In this document: positions 12,964 through 23,820 of the stretch, in pieces
Layout of the letters: the number at the start of each line of letters is the position of its first letter
Position numbering within the stretch: the stretch's first letter is position 1
Program-made: the position numbers and the translations under genes
Notes under the pieces: model-generated
Seen by the model: only the letters and a program-made list of their open reading frames with translations
What the model was told of the DNA's origin: nothing
Database searches by the model: none
Origin: Aquilaria yunnanensis
Lineage: Eukaryota > Streptophyta > Magnoliopsida > Malvales > Thymelaeaceae
DNA: 64,000 nt
Reading direction: 5' to 3'
Assembly (NCBI GenBank): GCA_039654915.1
Contig: CM077596.1
Coordinates: forward strand, 75,703,751-75,767,750

Positions 12964-15692
12964 GGGTAAATTTGATGTCAGGTCCCTTAACTTATTTTTG
13001 TATCATAAACAAGTACCTTACCTTAAGGTTGTTCTATTAAAGTATCTTACCTTACTTAATGTGTCCCAATTAAGTCTTTTTATCTAATTTTAGCATTAAA
13101 TCGGATGAAAATTGATAATATGACATTAATTAACATTAAAACAATATAAACTAACAATTTTAGTCCTTATTTTTCTAATAAAAAATTTTAGACATTAAAA
13201 TTCTAAATCTAATATTCACACCCCAATATTTTAAAATTCTAAATTTTCTAAACCTTAAAAAACCAAATAATATTACTTTTCCCATATTTAATAGGAGTCT
13301 TCCAACCAAACTTCTGTTCCCACTTCCCAGATGATCCATTCTACAATTCAATATCTTTGAGGTACATTTTTATCCTTCCTTTTACTAATGTATAATTCAT
13401 TCCGGTGACCATTTGGTACTTAGCAATCTCCTTAATGCAGCAAAGGTGAAAGAGGAGATCCCAATAGAGACCATGATGATAAGAATAAGGAGGGACAAAG
13501 GCTTCAATTTTACCCTTTGAAAATCTCTTTCCCAATAAAGAGATATGGTGATGTTGCCAGGTTACCAATAAAAGCCGTGATGATAAAAAATGAAGAGGGA
13601 GAGCATTAACGATAGGGGCAATGAAGAGCTTGATTTCAACCTTAAAAAATCTTTTGCTTAAGAGAGAGAGATCCAGCTATGATGCTGAGTTGCCGAAATC
13701 GATTTTAGATTTAGCTTGGCAAACTCATATTTGGTTTGATTAGGGTTTGGACTTGGATTATTTTTTGTATAAGGTTTTCTTTAGGTATGAAAATGAAAAA
13801 GGTTTGCTAGGTTTCATTGTTTGGCTTTGTTATAGTAGTGCAATTTTCCCTCTTCTATTTTGCATTGCACTAATGACGCTAGAAACTTGTTGGCATCGTT
13901 ATCTTCATCAGTATCCCATCTTTGCCTGTTTTCCATTTATCAATACCTATGTTGAACCTATACGCCATTAATTCTCTGTTTTTCTATTTGAGTATATTTG
14001 AACAAAATAAGAAAAAGAGATTGATCTGGGAATTCTTTTTGTGTTTGAATTCTTTCTGGGTCCTTTTCATTTATATATTTAAATTCTATTTTTTGGAATT
14101 AAGGTTTCTAATTTGGGTTTTTTTTTAAGTTTTTTGGAATTAAGTTTGGTTGTATGAATCAGTTGAGAAATGTAAATGATTTTGACGGCACCTAAATTAC
14201 TTTTGGTCCTTTGAACTATGTTGACTCGTTCAAAATAGTCCTTGCAAGTTAGTGCGGTACAACTCGGTCCCCTAACTATGAACCGTAAAGCACTTTGCCC
14301 ATTTAGCTCAGTCACTCGGTCAACTTAACATTAACTTTGTTAGATTTTTAACGGTTTAGTAATTTAATTGCAAACATTCAAACTCTTTGCCACTAAATCA
14401 CAAAAATACATAACTTGAAGTATTTAATGACAAATTAAACCTAAAATCCTATATCTTTTTCACTGTCACACCAGCCTATTCCCTTTCCCTATTTCTAACT
14501 CCATCCCCACCATTGCCATCCAAAATCTACACTCTTTCATCCACGACTTCACCTCCACCATTGATGGGGTCATCCCCTACATGGTTTTATCCATCGACCA
14601 CCCTACCATTACCACCTCGTTGTCTTTCACTCCTCATCCTTCATCCTTCACCCCATCGCCACTGCTACCTACAAGTAGGTCCTCATTGCCACTGTCTCCT
14701 AGAACTTTCGTAAGGGTATATCCTCCTCTACCTCCATTGTTGTCTTTCTTATTTGGCTAAACCTTCTACTCCAATTATCTATATGTTGTAGCCAATAAAT
14801 CAAAGCTTTCATTTTGTTGAATCTACCGTCCATCGTATCACTTAAATGAATTCCTATGCTCAAACAGTGAAAGTCTCTCTCTCTCTCTCATAGGCACTTG
14901 AATCACATTTTCATAATAGAGCAATAGAATTATACATTCAAAACTAATTTATGCCTTAAATTCCAATTTGAAATTGAAACTTTGATGTGATTGTATGCAC
15001 TTTGCAATTTTTAGGGAGGAAATGAGCTTGACATAGTAACCAGAATTGGCCGAGTAAAAAAAGACAATATTAGATGAATAATGAGTGATGGAAAAATTGA
15101 AGGAGGTATTCTCGGGTCTGTTGTGTTTTTGTTGCTACAATAAGAAGAAGAAGATCCAACTTACTCACAAAAAATTGAGAGGAAGATGAGTTGAGACGAT
15201 GCTTGGATTGTTAAGTTGTAAAATTTAGGGTCAAAGGGAGAGAAAATAAGAATTTGGGTGATATCCCACATAGTTTTATCCTTTTTATTGATTAGTCAAC
15301 TAACAGATATAAAAGTCAAAAGGAAAAACTGTTTTACTGTTCATAGTTTGAGACTGGGTTACACCACACCAACCCGTAGGGACTGTTTTCATTGAGTTAA
15401 TATAGTTTGAGGGACCAAAATTAATTTAGACCAAGGTGTAAACATTAGTTTTAGAATTCTATAGTATAAATTTATTGAATGGAAGAGTTTGAGGACCATA
15501 ATTGTTATTTTACATTTATTTAATGTTAATTAATGTCATGTCAACAATTTATCTGATTTAATGCTAAAATTGATGAAATGATCCAATTGGGATGCAATAA
15601 ATGAGGCAAGATACTTCGATAGGAAAACTTTAAGATAGAGCGCCCATTCAAGACAATAAAATAAGCTTAGTGACCTAACATGAAATTTACTC
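12964..15692. mobile_element. Long-TIR MULE with GGGTAAATTT end, containing a nested element
   Basis: The left arm from 12964 (GGGTAAATTTGATGTCAGGT) is inverted relative to the right arm ending at 15692 (acctaacatgaaatttactc). The arms match imperfectly over about 180 bases, including the 'gatttaatgctaaaattgat' region near 15560-15580. Flanks ctttagaaaa (12954-12963) and atttaaaaaa (15693-15702) agree at 8 of 10 bases, a plausible decayed MULE TSD. A second inverted-repeat element is nested at about 14185-15440. No transposase or identifiable captured gene was found. A CT microsatellite lies near 14874-14890. Confidence 0.72.
14185..15440. mobile_element. Nested inverted-repeat (MULE-like) element
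   Basis: The left arm 'acctaaattacttttggtcc...gttgactcgttcaaaatagtcc' pairs with the right arm 'gggactgttttcattgagtt...gggaccaaaattaatttagacc'. The arms are imperfect over about 150 bases. It lies wholly inside the element at 12964-15692, so it inserted later. Exact ends and TSD were not resolved. The interior has proline- and serine-rich open frames from C-rich DNA that I regard as non-coding. Confidence 0.6.
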
Positions 15693-16519
15693 ATTTAAAA
15701 AAAGATAAAACTTATTTTTTTTAGTTGTCCCAAAAGAATTAAGCATTTTCTTTATTGAAAAGTTTTTAATATCCAATTTATCCTAATACTTTCATTTAAA
15801 CTCTTACTACACAATCCTAATATATATTTTTTTTCAATATTCATTTAAACTCTCAATGCAAAAAATCTAAAAAGGAATATCTTTTTCTAATCCTTTTTTA
15901 AATTTTCACTATACAAAATGTTAAAAAAAATTTCTTTTTTAATTTTAATTTTAGAAATAAAACTGAATAAAACATCATAAGTTATATACATCTTAATACA
16001 CATTAATCTAAGTATACAAAAAAACTAGTTATTATACTATAGACATATGTCTAATTAGATATATTAATCTACACCTAATCATCCATATATAAATCCACTA
16101 ATTATCTTAAATTTTGATAGAATTGCCCTTAATAAAAACTTATATCTTTCCAAAAACCTTAGCTACTATTGTTGTCGCCTCATCATTACCCCTCGTCACT
16201 GTTCTTCTCACTCCTTTAATTGTAACCTTCAAATCATGGCTTCTTTATTCACTTATCACTTCCAAGTCAAAGCTTCTCTGTCGATTGTTACCTCAGATCA
16301 TCACTTCTCAAGCGATAGTCAGCCCAAATTGTGTCATCAATGTCACTTTTAGATTGCACCATCAACAATTATCGTGGCCTCCAGATCACATCGGCCATCC
16401 CTCATCCCTAGATCCTATCGTCATCAATCACCTTTAGATCATATCATCATCGCCTCCAGATCACATCGTTCATCACTTTCCTCTATTGTCTTTACCATTG
16501 GTTTGTGCACATAAACGAT
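15693..16519. other. Intergenic DNA, AT-rich then 'catcat/cctccagatcacatcg' repeats
   Basis: AT-rich to about 16100, then a C/T-rich part with repeated 'tagatca..atc(a/g)tcatc' and 'cctccagatcacatcg' units. A related C/T-rich stretch returns at 17170-17480 on the other side of the tandem array. No gene is supported. Confidence 0.5.
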
Positions 16520-17130
16520 CGGAGAAAGTGTCCAGGACAATATAAAGAAGTGTCAATGTTTGAAAGAATATGTAAAGGTATCTAAAGTAATATGTATTCA
16601 TTTTATTTTCTTCAGACAATATGTAAACTATGAAAGTGTTTGCAGCAATTTTTTAAAGTGTCTAACGTAATATTTAAACTGTTCGAAGTAATATGTAAAA
16701 AGCGAATAAAGCAATATACAAAAATTTTACTCCATCCAAAAATAAAATCGTCTGAGAGAATAAGTAAAATTGTCTAAAATAGTATATGATGTACAAGTAT
16801 CTAACGTAATATGTGAAAGTATTTAGAAGTAATATACAAATAATTTATTATTCATGAAAAAATAAAAATGTCCAAAGCAATAAATAAAAATGTCTGAATG
16901 ATACAAAAAAAACGTCTAAATAAATATATAAAGCATCTGAACCAACATGTAAATAATTTACTCTTCTCAGAAAATATGTTTTTGAAACAATAAAAATAAA
17001 GTGTCTAACTAAATATGTAAAAATGCATATAGAAATGTGTAAAAGTGTCTGACGCAAATAATTTATTTTTTCTAAAATAATTTTAAAAAAACATATAAGA
17101 ATAAATATGTAAAAGTATTTATGTAAACAA
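16520..17130. repeat. Degenerate short tandem array, 'aatatgtaaaagtgtctgaa' type
   Basis: Many imperfect copies of a roughly 20-base unit (consensus close to aatatgtaaaagtgtctgaa) follow one another. The same motif in reverse orientation forms an array at about 33830-34200. This looks like the subterminal or internal repeat zone of an unidentified transposon family, because C/T-rich repeats flank it on both sides. No terminal repeats were defined. Confidence 0.6.
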
Positions 17131-17934
17131 GTAACGTGTGTATAAAAGAAAATCTAATGCAGATAATTTGTTCAGGATTGCATCATCTTCTCCACTGCTT
17201 ACATTTCACGAATCATCATCTTCGAATCTTGTTGCTTCCACTCATATCTAGATTGTGCCATTGTCATCAACTTTTAGATCTTATTTCCGCTACCGCTCGC
17301 CTTCGCATTACGCCACTTGCCTTCGAATCACGTTCAATCGTCTCTCACCTCTAGGATCTCATCATCACTGCACCTCTAGGCTTCTCATCTTTGTCATTGT
17401 CGTTGATATTTTCTTCTCATCGCATTATCATTCTTATTGTCGTCTCACCTCACGTCCTTGTCATTGTCATAGTGTCTCGTAGCCATTGATGTTGCCTCCT
17501 CTTCTCTGATTGCTTGGAAGACATCATCCAATGGCTCTACATAAAAATATAGAAGAATTTAGGGTTAGAGATACATTATAATTTTTTAAGATAATAAGAG
17601 ATAAAATTGAAAAATTATCATCATATTTAATTAGATATATATTCACCGTATCATAGCGTTGAAGTACGTTTGATTCTTTATTGTATGTACGGAATATTTT
17701 AGTTGCGATAAACATGGTATAAAAATAAAAATAAAGAAAGAAGGTAGCATCCCCTGCTCTTAAAAGTAAACCGCACAGCTGTCGTAACTTCATCTTCATT
17801 GCACAGCCGCGGATACATCCATGACCTACCCAGCCACTCCTTCCGGGAAACAGCGAACAATTAAATTTCCTTCTTTACCCCAAAGCTAACCCGTTAAATA
17901 AAAAAAAAGGGGAAACAGAAATGCTCGTCTGCTC

Positions 17935-17942
17935 TATAAAAA
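17935..17942 (+). promoter_or_regulatory. TATA box of the bZIP53-type gene
   Basis: TATAAAAA lies in a 'gctctataaaaaccc' context about 490 bases upstream of the main start codon. It fits a transcription start near 17965-17975 and a long leader of about 460 bases, as known for class S1 bZIP genes with sucrose-control uORFs. Confidence 0.65.
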
Positions 17943-18185
17943 CCCGTAATCGGGCGATTTCTAGGCCTTCGTTTAGTGTCTTATAAAGTTAAAGGTCCCT
18001 TGTTGGGTTCGTTCGTCTCTGTCCATCAGCTAAGTTCTCCCCTTCTCTGCAATTTTCCTTCCTCGTTTTTCCGCGATCAAATCCCCTCTTGATCTGTTTG
18101 ATCAATTTCAAATTCAGGATTTGTTTTGTGGTGAATTTTCTTATCTGATCATAGGGTTGGTAACTAGGGTTTCTGACGATTACTA

Positions 18186-18206
18186 ATGATATTCGATTTT
18201 CTATGA
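18186..18206 (+). CDS. Short uORF upstream of the sucrose-control uORF
   Basis: This six-codon frame (MIFDFL plus stop) ends in TGA at 18204-18206, overlapping the ATG of the sucrose-control uORF at 18203-18205 as ATGA. It could set the fraction of ribosomes that reach the next start codon. Its role is inferred from position only. Confidence 0.5.
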   Translation: MIFDFL

Positions 18207-18286
18207 CTGCTGTTCTAATGCGTCGAATCCGTCTTCTCCACTCCTTCTCGGTCGTGTTTCTGTACTGGTTCTATGTTATTTCATGA
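18203..18286 (+). CDS. Sucrose-control uORF (SC-uORF) of the class S1 bZIP leader
   Basis: This 27-codon uORF in the 5' leader encodes the conserved peptide core SFSVVFLYWFY followed by VIS and a stop. In Arabidopsis group S1 bZIP genes (bZIP11/ATB2, 2, 44, 53, 1) the nascent SC peptide stalls ribosomes when sucrose is high and so represses translation of the main frame. The first methionine at 18203 was chosen because an in-frame stop lies at 18161 with no ATG between. An alternative in-frame methionine is at codon 6. The usual family ending is YVFS; here it is YVIS, a conservative change. The stop lies about 140 bases before the bZIP start. Confidence 0.92.
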   Translation: MTAVLMRRIRLLHSFSVVFLYWFYVIS

Positions 18287-18329
18287 GCTAGCCCTAGTTT
18301 CGCTCATCGATCTCGTTGATTGTATCTAA
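18273..18329 (+). CDS. Third uORF, overlapping the end of the SC-uORF out of frame
   Basis: An 18-codon frame starts at ATG 18273, inside the SC-uORF in another frame, and stops at TAA 18327-18329. A minimal fourth uORF (ATG AGC TAG, 18283-18291) overlaps the SC-uORF stop. From memory, Arabidopsis bZIP11 also has four leader uORFs with overlaps, so the arrangement may be conserved. Individual function is unproven. Confidence 0.5.
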   Translation: MLFHELALVSLIDLVDCI

Positions 18330-18427
18330 CCCAGAGGCTTTCTCTAACTATTTCAATTCTATTATAATAATTTGATTGAATCCCTTTCGAAAGTGAGATC
18401 TGTTGTGTAATCCCTTCCCTTCAATAA

Positions 18428-18865
18428 ATGGCATCTGTACAAGTGCAATCTAGTTCTGGATCTGAAGCTGATCCGCGATGTGCGATGGTCGATGAGAGGA
18501 AGAGAAAGAGAATGATATCTAACCGTGAGTCAGCAAGGAGATCTAGAATGAGGAAGCAGAAGCAGCTTGAGGGTCTTGTCAATGATGTGACCTTGCTGCA
18601 GAATGATAACAGCCGGCTGGCACAGAGCATTGATGCGGCTTCACAACGCTACATTGACATGGAAACGGCAAATAATGTGTTGAGAGCCCAAGCTATGGAG
18701 TTGACCGACAGGTTACGGTCCCTGAACTCGGTGCTGCAGATTGTGGGGGAAGTTAGTGGGCTGGCCCTGGAGATCCCTGAAGTCCCAGATCCTCTGCTTA
18801 AGCCATGGCAGCTTCCATGCCCAGGGCAGCCGATCATGGCTTCTGCTGACATGTTCGAATGTTGA
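18428..18865 (+). CDS. bZIP53: Class S1 bZIP transcription factor, bZIP53-like
   Basis: A single-exon gene for 145 residues, matching the usual size of plant S1 bZIP proteins (bZIP53 is 146). The basic region, about residues 24-44, contains [20 protein letters not shown] with the invariant N-x7-R pattern. It is followed by a leucine zipper from about residue 48 to 95, including [20 protein letters not shown]. The C-terminus ends ASADMFEC, very close to the ASADMFDC end of bZIP53. The family binds ACGT and related elements as heterodimers with group C bZIPs. It controls amino-acid metabolism, seed maturation and low-energy responses in the nucleus. The absence of introns is typical. Translation is likely repressed by sucrose through the upstream uORF cluster. 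The neighbouring CP12 gene resembles the adjacency of bZIP53 (At3g62420) and CP12-2 (At3g62410) in Arabidopsis. Confidence 0.93.
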   Translation: MASVQVQSSSGSEADPRCAMVDERKRKRMISNRESARRSRMRKQKQLEGLVNDVTLLQNDNSRLAQSIDAASQRYIDMETANNVLRAQAMELTDRLRSLNSVLQIVGEVSGLALEIPEVPDPLLKPWQLPCPGQPIMASADMFEC

Positions 18866-19140
18866 TCAGCATCCATATCAGAAGGCCATGATATTTGCTA
18901 GTTGGAGTGCCTAGTCTAGTTGTTTCTTCAAGTCCTGGATGTTAGAACAAAGCTTTCTTGGTGTTTCGTCTGGATTGTAATGAAGGGAATGCCGTTGTTA
19001 TGTAGTTACAAAGGGATTCTATTAGTGTAGCTTTTGTGTCAAGCTCCTTTGCGTTTTTGTTGCTTAATTTCTTCATTGAATTGTTGTACTGCCATTGGCT
19101 TTGTTGAACTGAAAGTAATATATTGTTTGTGTTGGATTTG
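18866..19140 (+). other. bZIP53-like 3' untranslated region
   Basis: T-rich non-coding sequence after the stop codon with 'taatatattgtttgtgttgg' near 19117, a plausible far-upstream/poly(A) signal zone. The exact cleavage site is not defined by the sequence. Confidence 0.45.
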
Positions 19141-19552
19141 GTAATCTATGTTAATGATAAGGTTAAGTTCACGAACACAAGGGCACCAGCTGTGTTGATC
19201 TGGTTACTTCTATTGTATCGTTGGCAGCACACTCTGCTTGGTTGAACCCAAGTTCGAATAATTACAAACCCAAGTTCGAATAATTACAAAAACACGTTCG
19301 GCGCCGTGGTAGAACTAGAATTCTTGGGCACAGATGGTGGGGCTGGGAGATTGACAAACGGAGATTGCGTATTTTAGTTTACTTGCACAAATCTAAATTC
19401 CAGCGATTTAGCTAAGAAGTTTATATTTTGGGGCAATTCAACTTGTAAGTGCTATCGTTCCTGAAAATGTTTCATCGTTATCTAAATTAGTTGATCTTGT
19501 TCTTCCCTCGGACCAAATCCCTTTTACGTGGGACTCCGGTTGATTGTGAGTT

Positions 19553-21585
19553 GGGAAAGTTACAAGAACTCCATAACATTTGACTTAATATACAGTTGCC
19601 CTATTCTATTTTTAAAAACTTACACTTTGCTCCTTAGAATGGTCATATCAGTAAAATTTACTGTCATGCAAGTCGGCTAAATATCATGATTGACCAATAA
19701 GATTTACAAATTGTGCAAATCAACCATAATATTCATTTCATGCTACCTCCAATCAATTTTCTCTAAATATATAATATATTTCAAATAAATTTTATATTTT
19801 TGGATAATTTCTATCTTTATAAATTTACTAATAATTACTACATCTATAATATATTTTCAAATTTATAAATCAATAGTTTATGTTTGTGATTAATATTAAT
19901 ATTTACTTGTTCAACATTTTATTCACTTTTCAATTAGTTCAAATAAAGAAGTATAATCTTTTAAGCCAAATATATTTTAGCTAATCTCATTTTATTTTGA
20001 AAACTAATTTTCACCATATGAAATAAATCTACACATTCTAGAATTTTTAGCATTGCATAATATAAATAATATATTAATTAAGCACATCATTAATTATGTA
20101 TCATTATATCATTAATGACATATATTTTTTAACCAAATGGTAATTAATGTTTTGTAACCTTTTAGCCTACCCAATGAGAAAAATAATAAATTATACTTAT
20201 CTTCTACAAAAAAATTAAAAGTAAAAAATTCTTAAAATATATTACTTCAATAAATGTGAAATTAAATTGTGCATTCAATAAATATATTACACATGTATCA
20301 TTTTTTTATTACCATTTAGTTGTATATTCAATAAGTTCAATATTTTTGTTCCCTATAAAAGACCTCAAACATGTCTCTAGTTTGAGCCATAAACTAGGGA
20401 TATTAAAATCCAAATATGATCCACTAACTTGTTATCCTAAAGTGGTACTATAAATTTTTTTTGGTCTCTTAAAGTTCCCCAACTCAATTAGTGTGCTTTA
20501 TTTCAATCTCGACTGTTAATTCTGGTATTATTTTTGACAGAATTTAGCTACATGACACTTGCTGCCCTCATCGTGGGTCCCAATCTGCCATGTGGATAAC
20601 TTTCTAATGTGCATGCACGTATTTAATTTTGGAAAACTTTCTTATCCTAAAAAAAAAAATCCACTATGAATTTGTATCAAACATTTCAATCTTATACCCA
20701 GAATGCTAATAATGACCTCCTAATAATACAATTTATGACTCGAACTAGGAACCTACTTGATATCTTTCATTGCAAATAAAAGCCTCAAACTTATTGAATA
20801 TACAACTAAATGGTAATTAAAAAAAATATAAATGCACAATACATTTATTGAATGCACAACTAAATTTCACATTTTTTTTGCTGAAGCAAAATTTCACATT
20901 TATTGAAGTAATTATATTTTAAGGATTTTTTAATTTTAATTTTTTTTACAACAAAATAAGTATAACTTATTAATTTTTTCAATGGGTAGGCTAAAAAGTT
21001 ACAAAACACTAATTTTTATTTGGCTAAAAAATGTACTTCATTAATGATATAATGATACATAATAAATGATGTGCTTAATTAATATATTATTTATATTAAG
21101 TGTTGCTGAAAAATGTAAAATTTGTGGATTTCTTTCATATGGTGAAAATTAGTTTTCAAAATAAAATAAAATTATCTAAAATATATTTGCCCTAAAAGAT
21201 AATACTTCTCTAGTTAAACTAATTAAAAAATGAATAAAATGTTAAATAAGTAAATATTAATATTAATCACAACCACAAACTATTGGTTTATAAATATAAA
21301 AATATACTATAGATCTAGAAATTATTAGTAAATTTATAAATATAAAAATTATTCATAAATATAAAATTTATTAGAAATATATTATATATTTAAAGAAAAT
21401 GAATTGGAGGTAACATGAATTTGATTTACACAATTTATAAATTTCATTAGACAATCATAATATTTGACCAACTTACATGATAGTAACTTTAACTAATATG
21501 ACTAACTTGAGGATAAAGTATTAATTTTCTAAAATAGAGGAAAAAATTGTAAGTTAAACCAAATTCAGGATTCTTTTAACTTCCC
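19553..21585. mobile_element. 2.0-kb, almost fully palindromic MULE-like element
   Basis: The left arm (19553 to about 20400) and the right arm (about 20735 to 21585) are imperfect reverse complements over roughly 850 bases. For example 'catcattaattatgtatcattatatcattaat' near 20084 pairs with the sequence at 21040-21075. The ends GGGAAAGTTACAAGAA and the reverse complement of the right end, GGGAAGTTAAAAGAA, are terminal inverted repeats. Flanks ttgtgagtt (19544-19552) and ttgtaagtt (21586-21594) are a 9-bp TSD with one mismatch. The central 300 bases carry a different, less AT-rich segment ('gttccccaactcaattag...'), probably half of another element. No coding capacity was seen. It separates the bZIP53-like gene from CP12. 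Confidence 0.82.
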
Positions 21586-21976
21586 TTGTAAGTTGGTGCA
21601 AACCGCTCTGCCTGTCCACACTGATGTTGCGTAAATCACTTGTTGTACATGTGAATGCGCACAACAATCTTTGGAATTTTCGTTAAATGGTACAAATAGA
21701 CATTAATGTGTAATTTTGAACCCACCTACAGCATAGACCCAGAGCATCGCCATCGAGATTTATCCTACTCAGCAAAAAGTTGCAACGTTGGGTGCTAAAA
21801 ATTGAACCGGAGTCCGTATATCAGAATTACATTACTTTCTAACAGCAAAAACAACCATGTAATTAACCCCATTATCATTTAAAAGCGTCAGCAGCATCCT
21901 CGATCCATCCTCCATTATCACCATCTAATCCAAGGGCATAAGGCTTTTATGACATAAGAGGAGCCCCTCCGCAGTT

Positions 21977-22363
21977 TCAGTTGTCGTAGGTCCGGCACTC
22001 GTCGGTCTCGGGGTTGTCCTTGCAGTAATCCTCCAGGGGGTCGGAGTCCTTCTTCTTGTCCCTGGCGTGGCTAGCCGCGGCGCTCAGCTCCTCCACCTCG
22101 TCCCACGCTGCCACGCACTCACCGCTGGTGGGGTCGCCCTCGCACGCCTGCTCTGCCTCTTTGATGCTCTTCTCCACCTTCTCCGATATGCTATCGGGAG
22201 CTGCCCTCACGGGGGGGACCTGCATCATCCGCCCCGACCGGAATTGGGTCACCCGCTTCAACGGCTGGCTCAAGCAGCAGGAGACAGCCGCCTGCCTCGG
22301 CAAGTCTGGCTTCTGAGCTAGAATTCGTGGGCTCGAGAGGTTGAGACCGTAGATTGTAGCCAT
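21977..22363 (-). CDS. CP12: Chloroplast protein CP12
   Basis: This intronless gene encodes 128 residues. CP12 is a small, intrinsically disordered stromal protein. In its oxidised form it bridges GAPDH and phosphoribulokinase into an inactive complex, shutting down the Calvin-Benson cycle in the dark; thioredoxin releases it in light. Residues 1 to about 50 form a Ser/Arg-rich chloroplast transit peptide. Both redox cysteine pairs are present: CEGDPTSGEC for the N-terminal loop, and CKDNPETDEC for the C-terminal loop. The conserved PRK-contact region AAWDEVEELSAAASHARD lies between them. The C-terminus ECRTYDN is the conserved GAPDH-binding tail. The start codon is the first ATG after a TATATA box on the minus strand at 22463-22468. 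Expression in green tissue is expected from family knowledge. Confidence 0.97.
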   Translation of the reverse strand: MATIYGLNLSSPRILAQKPDLPRQAAVSCCLSQPLKRVTQFRSGRMMQVPPVRAAPDSISEKVEKSIKEAEQACEGDPTSGECVAAWDEVEELSAAASHARDKKKDSDPLEDYCKDNPETDECRTYDN

Positions 22364-22462
22364 CCTTTTTGCTATGGTTTTCCTTTGCTCGAGCGAAAGT
22401 GTTGTGATCTACGTGATTCTTTATCTTCTCAGCAGCCTCTACGAGCAATGAGGATAAAGGAG

Positions 22463-22468
22463 TATATA
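22463..22468 (-). promoter_or_regulatory. TATA box of CP12
   Basis: TATATA read on the minus strand lies about 100 bases upstream of the CP12 start codon. Downstream of it are a 'tttatcc' (reverse GATAA-type) motif near 22453 and an 'agaagataaagaatcacgta' stretch around 22410-22430. GATA/I-box and ACGT elements are common in light-regulated promoters, but these particular matches are short. Confidence 0.6.
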
Positions 22469-22499
22469 ACTGGGGTGTGCAACGGATTATGGACACAGA

Positions 22500-23560
22500 T
22501 TTCTTATCAAATTAGGGCCAATAAGGACTCCCCACGTCCAACTTTGTTGCAGATATTTTAATAGGAGTAAAATATCTTTGTATCCATCCCACCATCGCCA
22601 AGTGGCGTTCGTACCTTTTACAGTTTAAAGTAAACTCTAGATTCATGCTAATTTATACTATTAGTATTGCTAGTAAATTTTCTCAATCCAACCAGACACC
22701 TAGGAATGATTGGATATTCAAATTGGTAAAAGAAATAAAAAAAAATTGCAGTTAAATTAAAAAGAAGATAGAGAAAAAGAGAAATCGCAAAGAAAGAGGA
22801 TAAATGAAGAATGCAATTGCCCCATGCGTTATAAGTTGGGGACGTGGTGGAGAAATATCAAGTGCTCTCATGTAACTCAGAATGGTAAATATATTATATA
22901 TATAAGACCCTGAATTAAATTTAAAACCCTTTGTTTAAAGTATTCAAAGTTAATATTTGACTCTATTTTATGAAGAATAAAAAAAACATTAGTCACCATT
23001 TGCCTTTTTTGTTTGTAAAAACAGCATAAGATAATTTAAAAAAAAATTGTGTGAAATGGAAATAAATGAACAAATATATAAGCAAGAAATGCTCCTGATT
23101 TTTTTTAAACAATTGGGTTTTTGTATGGAGATTGAGTAAGAGAAAAAGAAATTCAGTGTTATTTTTATTTTTATCTTTTTTATATGTAAATCAAGAAAAA
23201 ATAAAAAATAAATATTTAAATAATAGTTTAAAAGATAATATAATAAATTAATTTATTAAATATAAAAATATTGTAAATATGTAAAATGTCATAAAGGTTT
23301 GAAAGAGAAAAAAATAGTAATGTGGGAAAGAGAAACATACATGTTCAAGATTAATGGATTTTGTCCTGTGGCATCAAACTGTTAGTTGGAGACATTGTGA
23401 CACCTGGAGGAGATTGGAGATCCGAACCCACCTCCATCAATTTCTCCTTAAATATTATATATGTTGGTTCAATGACCTCTCAGAGTCCCAGTAAAGTAGA
23501 CATCTCTTACATTAACGTTTATATTATTGTAAAGATGTTTTTAAATAGATTTCGGTTTTG
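22500..23560. other. AT-rich intergenic DNA between divergent CP12 and CGEP
   Basis: This is the shared upstream region of CP12 (minus) and CGEP (plus). It is AT-rich with no supported gene or paired repeat. Regulatory sites beyond those listed separately could not be assigned. Confidence 0.55.
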
Positions 23561-23569
23561 AGAATAAAA

Positions 23570-23613
23570 GGCCCATAAAAGTTCTTTACTCCTTTAAAAC
23601 TCGGGAGGCCCAT
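23570..23613 (+). promoter_or_regulatory. Pair of site II-like GGCCCAT elements upstream of CGEP
   Basis: GGCCCAT occurs at 23570-23576 and again at 23607-23613, about 210-250 bases before the CGEP start codon. TGGGCY/GGCCCA (site II) motifs bind TCP factors and are frequent in promoters of plant housekeeping and organelle-protein genes. Two copies 37 bases apart suggest function, but this is inference. Confidence 0.5.
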
Positions 23614-23820
23614 GTCCACACAGACCAGAAAGGGGGGAAGCAAAATTCCTGCCGATCCAGATGGGAGAGGTGACCTGCTGGGAGATTCCGTCTGTTTTAA
23701 GTCTGATTGGCATAGGCGCAGCAATGCCAACACTCTAGTCTGGCTCCGTCATCAGTCCACCCACCGCACAAGCAAAGTAAAAACAAAAACAAAAAAATCC
23801 GTTAAAAGGACTCCCTTGCC

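Noticed and set aside
19553..21585. The palindrome as a microRNA gene
   Set aside because: It is far longer than a typical MIR hairpin and has transposon ends with a target duplication; small RNAs are possible but not shown by sequence.
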